This document shows positions 52,520-59,577 of a stretch of DNA of 64,000 nt, piece after piece. The translations under genes and the position numbers were made by a program. Under the pieces are notes generated by a model. It ran no database searches and was not told the origin of the DNA. It worked only from the letters and a program-made list of their open reading frames with translations. The number at the start of each line of letters is the position of its first letter. The stretch's first letter is position 1. The stretch covers positions 62,001-126,000 of the forward strand of contig JACKEA010000003.1 of assembly GCA_020633235.1 (NCBI GenBank), in the 5' to 3' direction. Origin of the DNA: Polyangiaceae bacterium (GTDB lineage: Bacteria; Myxococcota_A; Polyangia; Polyangiales; Polyangiaceae).

Positions 52520-53262
52520 TGAAGACGACCGCCCTTTGGACCACGGTGCTCGCGGTCGCCTGCGCTTCGCCCCCCGCCACCCAGGCACCACCGGCCACGC
52601 CGGCTCCCGCGCGTGCGGCGACGGCGGAGCAGCCGCAGGGTCACCACGGTCATCACGGCCACTCTTCACCGACGGCGAACCACCGCTTCCAGGATCCCGA
52701 TCGTTGGTCCAAGGTGTTCGACGATCCCGAACGCGACGCGTGGCAGAAGCCCGACGCCGTGGTGGCTGCACTGAGCTTGAACCCCGCCAGCGTGGTGGCG
52801 GACTTGGGCGCTGGAACCGGCTATTTTTCCATTCGCATCGCCCGCAAGGTCCCGGAGGGCAAGGTCTTCGCCGTGGACATCGAGCCCAAGATGGTGGCCC
52901 ATGTGGAGGAACGCGCGCGCCACGAGAGCTTGACCAACGTCGCGGGCATCGTCGCCACACCGAACGATCCCAAGCTACCCGCCGGCGTGGACGTCGTGCT
53001 GGTCGTCGACACCTATCACCACATCGAAGATCGCACGCCGTACTTCGAAAAAGTGAAGGCGAAGCTCTCCCCCGGCGGGCGCGTAGTGATAGTCGATTTC
53101 AAGAAGGGCGATCTTCCCGTCGGCCCGCCGGATGCACACAAGATCGCACCCACCATGGTGCAGCGCGAGATGAAGGCCGCTGGTTATCAGCAGTGTCGCG
53201 AGTGGAACGAGCTGCCGTATCAGTACGTGCTCTTCTTCGGCAGAACCTGCGATCCATCATGA
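52519..53262 (+). CDS. SAM-dependent methyltransferase with lipoprotein signal and His-rich segment
   Basis: 247 aa from ATG 52519. Residues 1-15 form a lipoprotein signal (MKTTALWTTVLAVAC, Cys15). A Pro/Ala linker and an HHGHHGHS segment (about residues 42-49) follow, which could bind Zn or Ni. The class I fold begins at about 80 with motif I 'VVADLGAGTGYFSIRIA', motif II 'VDVVLVVDTYHHIEDRTPY' and motif III 'LSPGGRVVIVDFKKGD'. The methyltransferase fold is convincing. An extracytoplasmic methyltransferase is unusual because SAM is cytoplasmic. The signal may be non-functional, the domain may bind another ligand, or the true start may lie later. Confidence 0.85.
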   Translation: MKTTALWTTVLAVACASPPATQAPPATPAPARAATAEQPQGHHGHHGHSSPTANHRFQDPDRWSKVFDDPERDAWQKPDAVVAALSLNPASVVADLGAGTGYFSIRIARKVPEGKVFAVDIEPKMVAHVEERARHESLTNVAGIVATPNDPKLPAGVDVVLVVDTYHHIEDRTPYFEKVKAKLSPGGRVVIVDFKKGDLPVGPPDAHKIAPTMVQREMKAAGYQQCREWNELPYQYVLFFGRTCDPS

Positions 53263-53310
53263 GAGCTTGCTGGCCCGAGGGCCAGTCGTTGAAACCCGCC
53301 TGCGAGTAGT

Positions 53311-53325
53311 CCACGAATTTCGTGG
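53311..53325. terminator. Short stem-loop upstream of the haem-lipoprotein gene
   Basis: CCACGA-ATT-TCGTGG, 49 bases after the methyltransferase stop. A second stem, CGTGGAG/CTCCACG, is at 53341-53360. The leader of the following gene may form two tandem hairpins. Confidence 0.4.
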
Positions 53326-53376
53326 GTACGCTGGGATGGGCGTGGAGGTGTCGCTCCACGTCACTCCTTCTCTTGC

Positions 53377-53382
53377 AGGAGG
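53377..53382 (+). promoter_or_regulatory. Strong ribosome binding site upstream of the haem-motif lipoprotein
   Basis: AGGAGG ten bases before ATG 53393. It fixes a short lipoprotein start; the open frame continues upstream but has no signal features. Confidence 0.7.
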
Positions 53383-53392
53383 TTTCTTCGAA

Positions 53393-54145
53393 ATGATGAC
53401 ACGAACGCTTGCTCTCTGCGTCGCCTCGGCGGCGCTCTTGGCCTTCGCTCCCGCCTGCGGCTCGGACGACGGCGGCGGCAGCGGTGGCTCCGCGGGCTCC
53501 ACGGGCGGCGCGGCTGGCAGCAACACCGGCGGCATGGCGGGCGGTAACACCGGCGGCATGGCGGGCGGTAATACCGGAGGCATGGCCGGCGGCAACACTG
53601 GCGGCATGGCTGGTATGGCCGGCAGCAACACCGGCGGCATGGCCGGCATGGCGGGTTCTGGCGGCACGGCGGGCATGGCCGGTTCGGGTGGCATGGCCGG
53701 CGCTGCGGGTGCTGCGGGCTCAGGCGGCGCTGCGGGCGGCGCGGCGTTCTGGCCGGCCAACTACGCGAGCTACGACGCCAACTGCACGCCGACCAAGAAC
53801 CACAACCACAACTCCCAGCTCACTCAGAACTGCATGAACTGCCACACAGGCAACGGCGGCACTCCGAAGTTCACCTTCGGCGGCCGCGTGTACCAGACAG
53901 GCGGCAGCACCGGCGCTGCGAAGGTGGAGATCGGCGTCAAGGACGGCACGACGTTCTACTACGCGTGCTCCGACAACCAAGGGAAGTTCTTCTACGAGTC
54001 GAACACCGCCACCGTGAATTGGGCGACCGCGGAGATCCACATGCGGAACGCCAACGGCGAGACGAACATGAAGAACGCCGCACCCAACGGCGGCTGCAAT
54101 GCGTCGAACTGCCACGGCAACACGATGAAGCTCATCGAGCCGTGA
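53393..54145 (+). CDS. Lipoprotein with Gly/Met repeats and a c-type haem motif
   Basis: 250 aa. The lipobox is APAC (Cys22). Residues 30-115 are repeats of 'GGMAGGNT' and 'GGMAGMAGSN'. In DNA the first of these are near-perfect 24-base units starting near 53521. The C-terminal 100 residues contain CMNCH (Cys147-Cys150-His151), a Cys-x2-Cys-His haem c motif, and a second Cys235-x4-Cys240-His241. The segment 'FTFGGRVYQTGGSTGAAKVE' resembles a carboxypeptidase-like beta domain, so the protein may be a small cytochrome-like lipoprotein. Redox function is inference. Tandem repeats could change in number. Confidence 0.82.
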   Translation: MMTRTLALCVASAALLAFAPACGSDDGGGSGGSAGSTGGAAGSNTGGMAGGNTGGMAGGNTGGMAGGNTGGMAGMAGSNTGGMAGMAGSGGTAGMAGSGGMAGAAGAAGSGGAAGGAAFWPANYASYDANCTPTKNHNHNSQLTQNCMNCHTGNGGTPKFTFGGRVYQTGGSTGAAKVEIGVKDGTTFYYACSDNQGKFFYESNTATVNWATAEIHMRNANGETNMKNAAPNGGCNASNCHGNTMKLIEP

Positions 54146-54218
54146 TTCGCGCCTGAAGACGAGCGCGTCGGGAGCCGTGCTCTCGGCGCGCTTCGTCATT
54201 TTTGTGTATCTTGAGGAG

Positions 54219-55457
54219 ATGCGTCGCCTCGCCGTGCTCTTGGCCCTCGGTCTGCTCTCTGCTTGCAGCTCCTCGGAAGACGGCTCTGGTTCCGGCGGTA
54301 GCGCCGGCACCAGTGGCGCAGGCGGTGCCGCGGGTAGCGCAGGAAGCGGCGGCATCTCGGGAGCAGCGGGCGCGAGCGGCTCCGGTGGTAGCGCCGGGAG
54401 CGACGCGGGAACGCCGCGCCCGTACCGCTTGGGCCTCACCACGTTTCCCTACGACACCACGCAAGCTGCCGTGGATTACGTGTATGCGAAGGTCGCCGAG
54501 GACGCGGACCTGTTCACCGTCCACACCACCGAGGGCGTGCCCTGGGTGGAAGCGCTGGAGCAGAAACCCGTGGAGCAGATGGGCAGCTCCATCGTCGCCA
54601 AGTGGACCAAGATGAAGGCCGCGGTGACGCCCAGCCAGAAGCTGTACTTGGCTCTCACTCCGCTGGACGACGGCCGCGCGAAGCTCGCCGACTACTGGGG
54701 CAGCGCGGAGCACATGCCGCTGCCCGGCAGCTGGGCCACCGCCAGCTTCGACTCGGCCGACGTGAAGAGCGCGTATCTCCAGACCTGCCGCGCCGCGATC
54801 GACTTCTTTCATCCGGACTATCTCGCCATCGGTATCGAGGTGAACCTGCTGCGCAAGAACAACCCCGCCGCGTGGAGCGCCTACGTCGATCTGCACAAGG
54901 CAACGTACACGGCGCTGAAAGCCGAGAATCCGGCTCTTCCGATCTTCGTCACCATGACCGGCGTGGACCTGTTGGACGGCTGGACCGACGCGGATCACGG
55001 CGAGCAGATGGCGGCCCTCGCCGACGTGCTGCCCTACTCCGACTACCTGGGCATCTCCTTCTATCCGTTCATGTCCAAGTACCTGACGGATCCCTACCCC
55101 GCCTCCACCTGGAGCGATCTCGCTTCTCTCGCGGGCGGCAAGCCGCTGGTCATCGGCGAGAGCGGCTACCCGGCCCAGGCCTTTTCGATCCCGAGCTACA
55201 GCCTCTCCTTCGACGGGACGGAGGCGAAGCAGAACGCATTCGTCAGCGACATGCTGGCCGCCGCCGAGAGCCAGCCGATGCCCTTCGTGGTGAACTTTTT
55301 GGTGCGCGACTACGACGCGCTGTGGGCGACGTTGCCGCCCGGGCCGGTGCAGGACAACGGCAGCGTGTGGCGAGACACGGGTTTGTACGACGAAAACGGC
55401 AGCGAGCGCTCGGCCCTGGCCACCTGGAAGAGCGCCCTCGCTCGCGCGGCAAAGTGA
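54219..55457 (+). CDS. Lipoprotein with glycoside-hydrolase-like TIM barrel
   Basis: 412 aa from ATG 54219, preceded by GAGGAG; an in-frame GTG upstream at 54177 would give a non-lipoprotein N terminus. The lipobox is LSAC (Cys16), followed by a Gly/Ala/Ser linker to about residue 65. The domain (about 66-412) shows beta strands with 'LGLTTFPYDT', 'DYLAIGIEVNLL' and 'DYLGISFYPFMS', and Glu in 'LVIGESGYPAQAF'. These fit retaining glycoside hydrolases such as GH53 and cellulase-like families, with E in 'GIEVN' as acid/base and E in 'GESGY' as nucleophile. It is probably exported and acts on a beta-glycan. The convergent hydrolase gene stops one base away. Confidence 0.85.
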   Translation: MRRLAVLLALGLLSACSSSEDGSGSGGSAGTSGAGGAAGSAGSGGISGAAGASGSGGSAGSDAGTPRPYRLGLTTFPYDTTQAAVDYVYAKVAEDADLFTVHTTEGVPWVEALEQKPVEQMGSSIVAKWTKMKAAVTPSQKLYLALTPLDDGRAKLADYWGSAEHMPLPGSWATASFDSADVKSAYLQTCRAAIDFFHPDYLAIGIEVNLLRKNNPAAWSAYVDLHKATYTALKAENPALPIFVTMTGVDLLDGWTDADHGEQMAALADVLPYSDYLGISFYPFMSKYLTDPYPASTWSDLASLAGGKPLVIGESGYPAQAFSIPSYSLSFDGTEAKQNAFVSDMLAAAESQPMPFVVNFLVRDYDALWATLPPGPVQDNGSVWRDTGLYDENGSERSALATWKSALARAAK

Positions 55458-55458
55458 C

Positions 55459-56484
55459 TCACCGGGGCGCGGCGTGCACGTGTCCGACGTGCCGCTCCAG
55501 AAACCCGTAGGTGTGGCTCCAGCACTTCTTCGCGTTCGGCCGAAACACCAGCGCGTGGAACGCATGGAGCTCACCCGGGTAGTAGCGTGCCTCGCACGGC
55601 GTCCCCATCCGTTCCAGCGCGGCGGCCAACCTGCGGGTGTCGTCCATCAGCGGGTCCTTGGTCCCGCACGGGGCAAAGAACGCGGGCAACGGGCGGTCCG
55701 GCCTGCGGCCCTCCTCCAAGACCAGCAGCGGATCCGCGAGCTCCCGCGTTTCCTCGGGAACGCGCGAGAGGTCTCCCAGGTAGCTGTCGCTCACCTCGTG
55801 CAAACGGTCCTCGATGAACGACTTCATGTGCGGCCAGCGGCGCTTGAAGCGCTCCACACCGGAAACCTGCAAGATGCCACAGGCCGCCACCACCGCTCTC
55901 GGGGAGATCCCGGAGTCGAACAGCTCCCGCGCCCAGGGCTCGGGGCGACGATAGCTCGTCACCAACGAAAGCGACGTGACCAGATTCGCCCCCGCGCTCT
56001 CCCCCGCCAGCACCAGCCGCTCGGGATCCCCACCGTAGCGCGCGGCGTTGTCCCGAACCCAAGCAAGCGCTGCCCCCGCGTCTTCCACCGCCGCCGGGAA
56101 AGGGTGCCGCGGCGCCAGGCGATAGCTGATGTTGAACACCAAGTAGCCCCGGCGCGCGTACGCGAGCCCCATGATCCAGTGGGTCTCCTTGCTCAGGATG
56201 CGAAACCCACCGCCGTGCACGTACAGCACCACCGGCGCCTGGCTGAGCTCGCCTCGACGGATCCCCGCCGGGCGGTACACGTCCAAGCGATGCTCACCGA
56301 GGCCCGTGTCGCGATAGGGCACGTCTTCCAGCACTTCCACGTCGTGCCGGTGGGGCTGCGCATGCGGATGCAGCTTGCCGGCCCGCGAGATGCCGCGAAA
56401 GAAGTTGTCGACCAGGAGGGCGCCGGTCTGGCGCCGGAGCTTCCCCGAAAGCCCCGTCAGCGAGCGATCCGTGCGCGGGCCCAT
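55459..56484 (-). CDS. Alpha/beta hydrolase of the hormone-sensitive-lipase type
   Basis: 341 aa from ATG 56484-56482. The oxyanion motif HGGGF lies in 'VVLYVHGGGFRILSK', the nucleophile serine in 'LVLAGESAGANLVTSLSL', the acidic residue near 'PCGTKDPLMDDTR' and the His in 'YYPGELHAFHALVFRP'. It is a carboxylesterase or lipase, soluble, with no signal peptide. The substrate is not known. The open frame upstream of ATG also has a TTG one codon earlier. It is followed (5') by the REP-like copy F. Confidence 0.92.
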   Translation of the reverse strand: MGPRTDRSLTGLSGKLRRQTGALLVDNFFRGISRAGKLHPHAQPHRHDVEVLEDVPYRDTGLGEHRLDVYRPAGIRRGELSQAPVVLYVHGGGFRILSKETHWIMGLAYARRGYLVFNISYRLAPRHPFPAAVEDAGAALAWVRDNAARYGGDPERLVLAGESAGANLVTSLSLVTSYRRPEPWARELFDSGISPRAVVAACGILQVSGVERFKRRWPHMKSFIEDRLHEVSDSYLGDLSRVPEETRELADPLLVLEEGRRPDRPLPAFFAPCGTKDPLMDDTRRLAAALERMGTPCEARYYPGELHAFHALVFRPNAKKCWSHTYGFLERHVGHVHAAPR

Positions 56485-56503
56485 CAACGAGAGTCTACCT
56501 CAT

Positions 56504-56552
56504 GTCGGTCCGGCGCGACGCCCGTCCCGGACGGAGCTCGCGCCGCACCAAC
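56504..56552. repeat. REP-like hairpin, copy F with an added reverse half-copy
   Basis: GTCGGTCCGGCGCGACGCCC with CCGGAC, followed at 56534-56552 by GAGCTCGCGCCGCACCAAC, which is the reverse complement of the left part of the consensus. The whole is an inverted pair of half-elements. It lies in the 71-base gap between the hydrolase and hotdog genes, both on the minus strand. Confidence 0.7.
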
Positions 56553-56555
56553 ACC

Positions 56556-57050
56556 CTACTCGGAAACCTTCATCCACACGGCGGTCTGCTCGCCTTCGTA
56601 AGCGCGCTCGCCTTCATGGGTGAACGCGAAGGCATAGCGCACGAAGTGCCGCTCCTTGCCCAGCCGGAGCTTGGGAGCCGTGAGCTCGCACTCCATGGGC
56701 GTTCCCGGCGGCACCAGCTTGCGGAACGAACCCTTGTGAATGTGCGTACCGTAGCCGATCCAGCCCTCACGGTGACGCAGACCGAGCACGTAGTAGGCGT
56801 GCACGAAGCCGAGCATTCCGGTGGCGTGGATCATGGCGGCGCCGGCTACGTGGCGCGGATGACGCAGCTCGTGGGCCCGCTGCTGATCCGTGAACGGGAT
56901 CGGGCGATCGGTCGGCATGCGACAGCGCACGCGATGTTCCGCGGGATCGATGGAGAGGATCTGATCGAAGAGCAACACCGACGGGTCGTACGGGAGATCC
57001 GCCAGGAACTCTTCGTCGAAGGGCGTCGGCTCGGTGATGATGAGGCTCAT
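56556..57050 (-). CDS. Hotdog-fold protein (FabZ/FabA-like)
   Basis: 164 aa from ATG 57050-57048, with GGAG five bases upstream. 'YDPSVLLFDQILSIDPAEHR', 'RHVAGAAMIHATGMLGFVHA', 'GYGTHIHKGSFRKLVPPGTP' and 'HFVRYAFAFTHEGERAYEGE' form a single hotdog fold. His and Asp residues consistent with a dehydratase or thioesterase are present ('RHPRHVAG'), but the classic FabZ catalytic pair is not certain. The substrate is probably an acyl-CoA or acyl-ACP, or another thioester. It is translationally coupled to YjbQ (ATGA overlap). Confidence 0.85.
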   Translation of the reverse strand: MSLIITEPTPFDEEFLADLPYDPSVLLFDQILSIDPAEHRVRCRMPTDRPIPFTDQQRAHELRHPRHVAGAAMIHATGMLGFVHAYYVLGLRHREGWIGYGTHIHKGSFRKLVPPGTPMECELTAPKLRLGKERHFVRYAFAFTHEGERAYEGEQTAVWMKVSE

Positions 57051-57466
57051 GCTTCTCCTGCAACGTGCACGACGACGCGCCGCGTGTGCCGCCGCGCGCG
57101 GTGCTCCCACAAGTACAATCCCTGCCAGGTGCCGAGCGCCAAGCGGCCGTCCATGACGGGGATGCTCTCCGAGGTACGCGTGAGCGCCGAGCGGGCATGG
57201 GCGGGCATGTCGTCCGCACCCTCGGCGTCGTGCTCCCAGCGCCGCGACTCCGGCGCCAGCTCCCCCATCCAGCGGGCGAGATCCCGAAGTACTGCCGGAT
57301 CGGCGTTCTCCTGAATCACCAGGCTGGCCGAGGTGTGCTGCACGAACACGGTGCACAAGCCGGTTTTCACGCCGCTTCGCCGCACCACGTCCGCCACTTC
57401 TCGGGTGATGTCGGAGAAACCCTGGCCTCCCGAAGAGACCTCCAAGGTCACCTGAAGTACCGCCAC
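57047..57466 (-). CDS. yjbQ: YjbQ/UPF0047 family protein
   Basis: 139 aa with a GTG start. The family motifs 'GLCTVFVQHTSASLVIQENA', 'SIPVMDGRLALGTWQGLYLW' and a C-terminal 'RRVVVHVAG' are present. Members have been linked to a weak thiamine-phosphate synthase activity; a biological role is uncertain. It overlaps the hotdog gene by four bases. Confidence 0.92.
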   Translation of the reverse strand: MAVLQVTLEVSSGGQGFSDITREVADVVRRSGVKTGLCTVFVQHTSASLVIQENADPAVLRDLARWMGELAPESRRWEHDAEGADDMPAHARSALTRTSESIPVMDGRLALGTWQGLYLWEHRARRHTRRVVVHVAGEA

Positions 57467-57523
57467 GGCGTCGACCTATGCGATCATTTGCGACCGAAAG
57501 CCAGACCCTTCGCCGAACCCACC

Positions 57524-58426
57524 ATGCGACAGCGCGCTCGAGAGCTCCGGCAGGCCACCGCTAGCCGTGCCCATGCCTTCTTCGGGGCCGGGCCGCTCAG
57601 GCGGGGGGCGTACGCGCTGTGGCGGGGCCTGAGGCGCCATCACGTGAGCCGTGCGGCGAGCGCCATGGCGTTCAACTTGTTTCTGGCTTCCATCCCCATG
57701 ATGGCCTTCGCCGGGTGGCTCATCGCGCAGGTGCTGCGCCAAAGCCCGGAAGCGCTGAGCTCCATGTCGCTGCTCTTGGATCTCACGCCCACGGAGATGC
57801 ACAACATCATCCTGCGACACGTCGGGCGCTTCAGCGCCGGCGCCGTCGCCCCCTTCGCGCTGGCGGGCACGCTGTGGCTCGCCGCCAGCGCATTCCACAC
57901 CTTGATGAGCGTGTTCGAGACAATGGTGCACGCGCGGCGACGCGCGTGGTGGAGCAAGCGGCTCATCGCCATGGCCTGTGTGGTGGCGACCATCGGCATG
58001 TTCGTCGGTACCGGTGCCATCGCCGTGATCGCTGCCGGCGGCCCCTCGGCGATCCTCGATCGCCTGGAAGCCGGGCAGAGCTTCGGACCGCCGCTGGGTC
58101 ACGCGCTGGCGCTGGCGGTGCTGTTGCTCGGGGCCACGACCGCGCTGGCCGGCTTCTTCCGCATCGCCGTGCTGCGCCCCGGGGTGCAGCGGCGGGTGTG
58201 GCCCGGCGCGTTCCTCACCATGGGGATTGGCGGCTCGGCCTCGTACTTGTTCGTGGTGTACGCCAAGGAGCTCGCGCGCTTTGCGCTGTTCTACGGTGGT
58301 CTCGCAGCCGTGGCGATCGCGCTGTTCTGGCTCTGGATCTGGTGCGCCGCCCTGCTGGTGGGCGCCGAGCTGAACGCTCAGCTCGAAGGCCGCGAGGACC
58401 GCCCCTTGAGCCGCGTTCTGCCCTGA
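57524..58426 (+). CDS. YihY/virulence factor BrkB family membrane protein
   Basis: 300 aa from ATG 57524. Six hydrophobic helices are evident: 'SAMAFNLFLASIPMMAFAGW', 'GAVAPFALAGTLWLAASAF', 'LIAMACVVATIGMFVGTGAI', 'GHALALAVLLLGATTALAGF', 'GAFLTMGIGGSASYLFVVY' and 'GGLAAVAIALFWLWIWCAAL'. This is the YihY pattern, with the final 'GAELNAQL' segment. Despite early annotation as ribonuclease BN, family members are now regarded as transporters or membrane proteins of unknown role. It has an N-terminal cytoplasmic basic segment of about 40 residues. Confidence 0.9.
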   Translation: MRQRARELRQATASRAHAFFGAGPLRRGAYALWRGLRRHHVSRAASAMAFNLFLASIPMMAFAGWLIAQVLRQSPEALSSMSLLLDLTPTEMHNIILRHVGRFSAGAVAPFALAGTLWLAASAFHTLMSVFETMVHARRRAWWSKRLIAMACVVATIGMFVGTGAIAVIAAGGPSAILDRLEAGQSFGPPLGHALALAVLLLGATTALAGFFRIAVLRPGVQRRVWPGAFLTMGIGGSASYLFVVYAKELARFALFYGGLAAVAIALFWLWIWCAALLVGAELNAQLEGREDRPLSRVLP

Positions 58427-58435
58427 GGCGTGCTC

Positions 58436-59401
58436 TCAGCCGCCGTCCGTCGCGGTGAGCACGCACACGCCGAAACCCTTCGGCAGGTACGACACACTTT
58501 GGCACTTGCCGCTGCCACACTCCGCTGCCGCCGAGTCCGTGGAGCAGATCTTGATGCAGGTCTTCTTTTCCAGGGAGCACACGTGGCCCGGCGCACAGGG
58601 GCACGCCTCTCCGGCCTGGCCCGTGCCGGGCTGGACGCAGCTGGTGGTGCCGTCGGAGCTCACCACTGTGCAGGCCGTGCCCTCCTTGCACTTGCATTGC
58701 TTGTTGGGCGGACAGGGGTAGGGCTCGTCCAAGCTGCAGTCGTCGGCTTGGATGCACACCGGAACCATTTGCGGCGTCGCGCCCATGGAGTCGTCGCGAA
58801 GACCGCGCTCCGCGCAGTACGTTCCCGACTCACACGCGCTCGCTCCGCTGCAGCAGAAGGGCCGGCACTGGGCGGCGCTGCCCTCGCCGACACACGCGAA
58901 CCCCGGAGCGCAGTCCGACGACGAGACGCACGGCGCCGCCGTGCCGCCGGTCCCGGCGGGAGCGCACTCGGTGACGGGCTCGCCGGCGTCGCGCTTCACG
59001 AAGCAGCCCGCCGCGGGCGCAGGGCCGGCCTCGCTCACGCCGGCGCCGGCGTCGGCGCCCGCCATGGGCGGCGGCAACCCCGCCTCCGCGGAGGCTTGAC
59101 CCGCGCCAGCGTCCCCCGACGGCCCGCCGCCATCGGCGAATCCACCGACACAGGAGTAGGGGTCGTCCGGCAAGCAGCCGCTGCCGCACAGAGGATTGAT
59201 GGTCGGAGGACCGGCTTCAGTGCCGCTATCGGGCACGGGCACGTCCGCCGAGATCTGGTCCTTACCCGCGTCCGTCGGTGTGCACGCCGGGCCGTAGCAG
59301 CCTGCATCCGTGGAGGCGCCCTCTTCCGCGATGGATGCACACCCGACGGCGACGCCTAGAGCGACGAACAGCGCGGGAGCAGCTTGGATCAGGCGACGCA
59401 T
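58436..59401 (-). CDS. Cys-rich lipoprotein
   Basis: 321 aa from ATG 59401-59399. The lipobox is AVGC (Cys21). Residues about 25-135 are Ala/Gly/Asp/Pro-rich. The rest contains several Cys pairs in short repeats: 'CVSSSDCAPGFACVGEGSA', 'CRPFCCSGASACESGTYCAE', 'CPPNKQCKCKEGTACTVVSS' and 'CAPGHVCSLEKKTC'. These resemble the Cys-rich repeats of the lipoprotein at 603-2981. It is likely a surface binding protein. It is convergent with YihY. Confidence 0.85.
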   Translation of the reverse strand: MRRLIQAAPALFVALGVAVGCASIAEEGASTDAGCYGPACTPTDAGKDQISADVPVPDSGTEAGPPTINPLCGSGCLPDDPYSCVGGFADGGGPSGDAGAGQASAEAGLPPPMAGADAGAGVSEAGPAPAAGCFVKRDAGEPVTECAPAGTGGTAAPCVSSSDCAPGFACVGEGSAAQCRPFCCSGASACESGTYCAERGLRDDSMGATPQMVPVCIQADDCSLDEPYPCPPNKQCKCKEGTACTVVSSDGTTSCVQPGTGQAGEACPCAPGHVCSLEKKTCIKICSTDSAAAECGSGKCQSVSYLPKGFGVCVLTATDGG

Positions 59402-59491
59402 GACTGGCAGGGCCAACGGAAAACTTAGCACCTCTGGGAGGTAGAGCACACGTCGTGCCGAACGGAAAAGATCGCGGAATCCTTGAACAAG

Positions 59492-59524
59492 CCCGCCCCT
59501 CTGGCGCGAGCCGGAAGAGGCGGG
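59492..59524. terminator. Stem-loop upstream of the Cys-rich lipoprotein gene
   Basis: CCCGCCCCTCT and AGAGGCGGG are paired arms with a spacer of about 13 bases. It is placed so it could terminate the minus-strand propeller gene (59578-61635). No T-run is seen. Confidence 0.35.
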
Positions 59525-59577
59525 TGTGGCAGCGGTGTCGCGGTGGCGGTGGTGGACGACCCAGGCGTGGGCGCGCG

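Noticed and set aside
59501..59516. TGGCGCGAGCCGGAAG as a seventh REP-like copy
   Set aside because: It has only a short match, and the flanking inverted repeat there has other arms.
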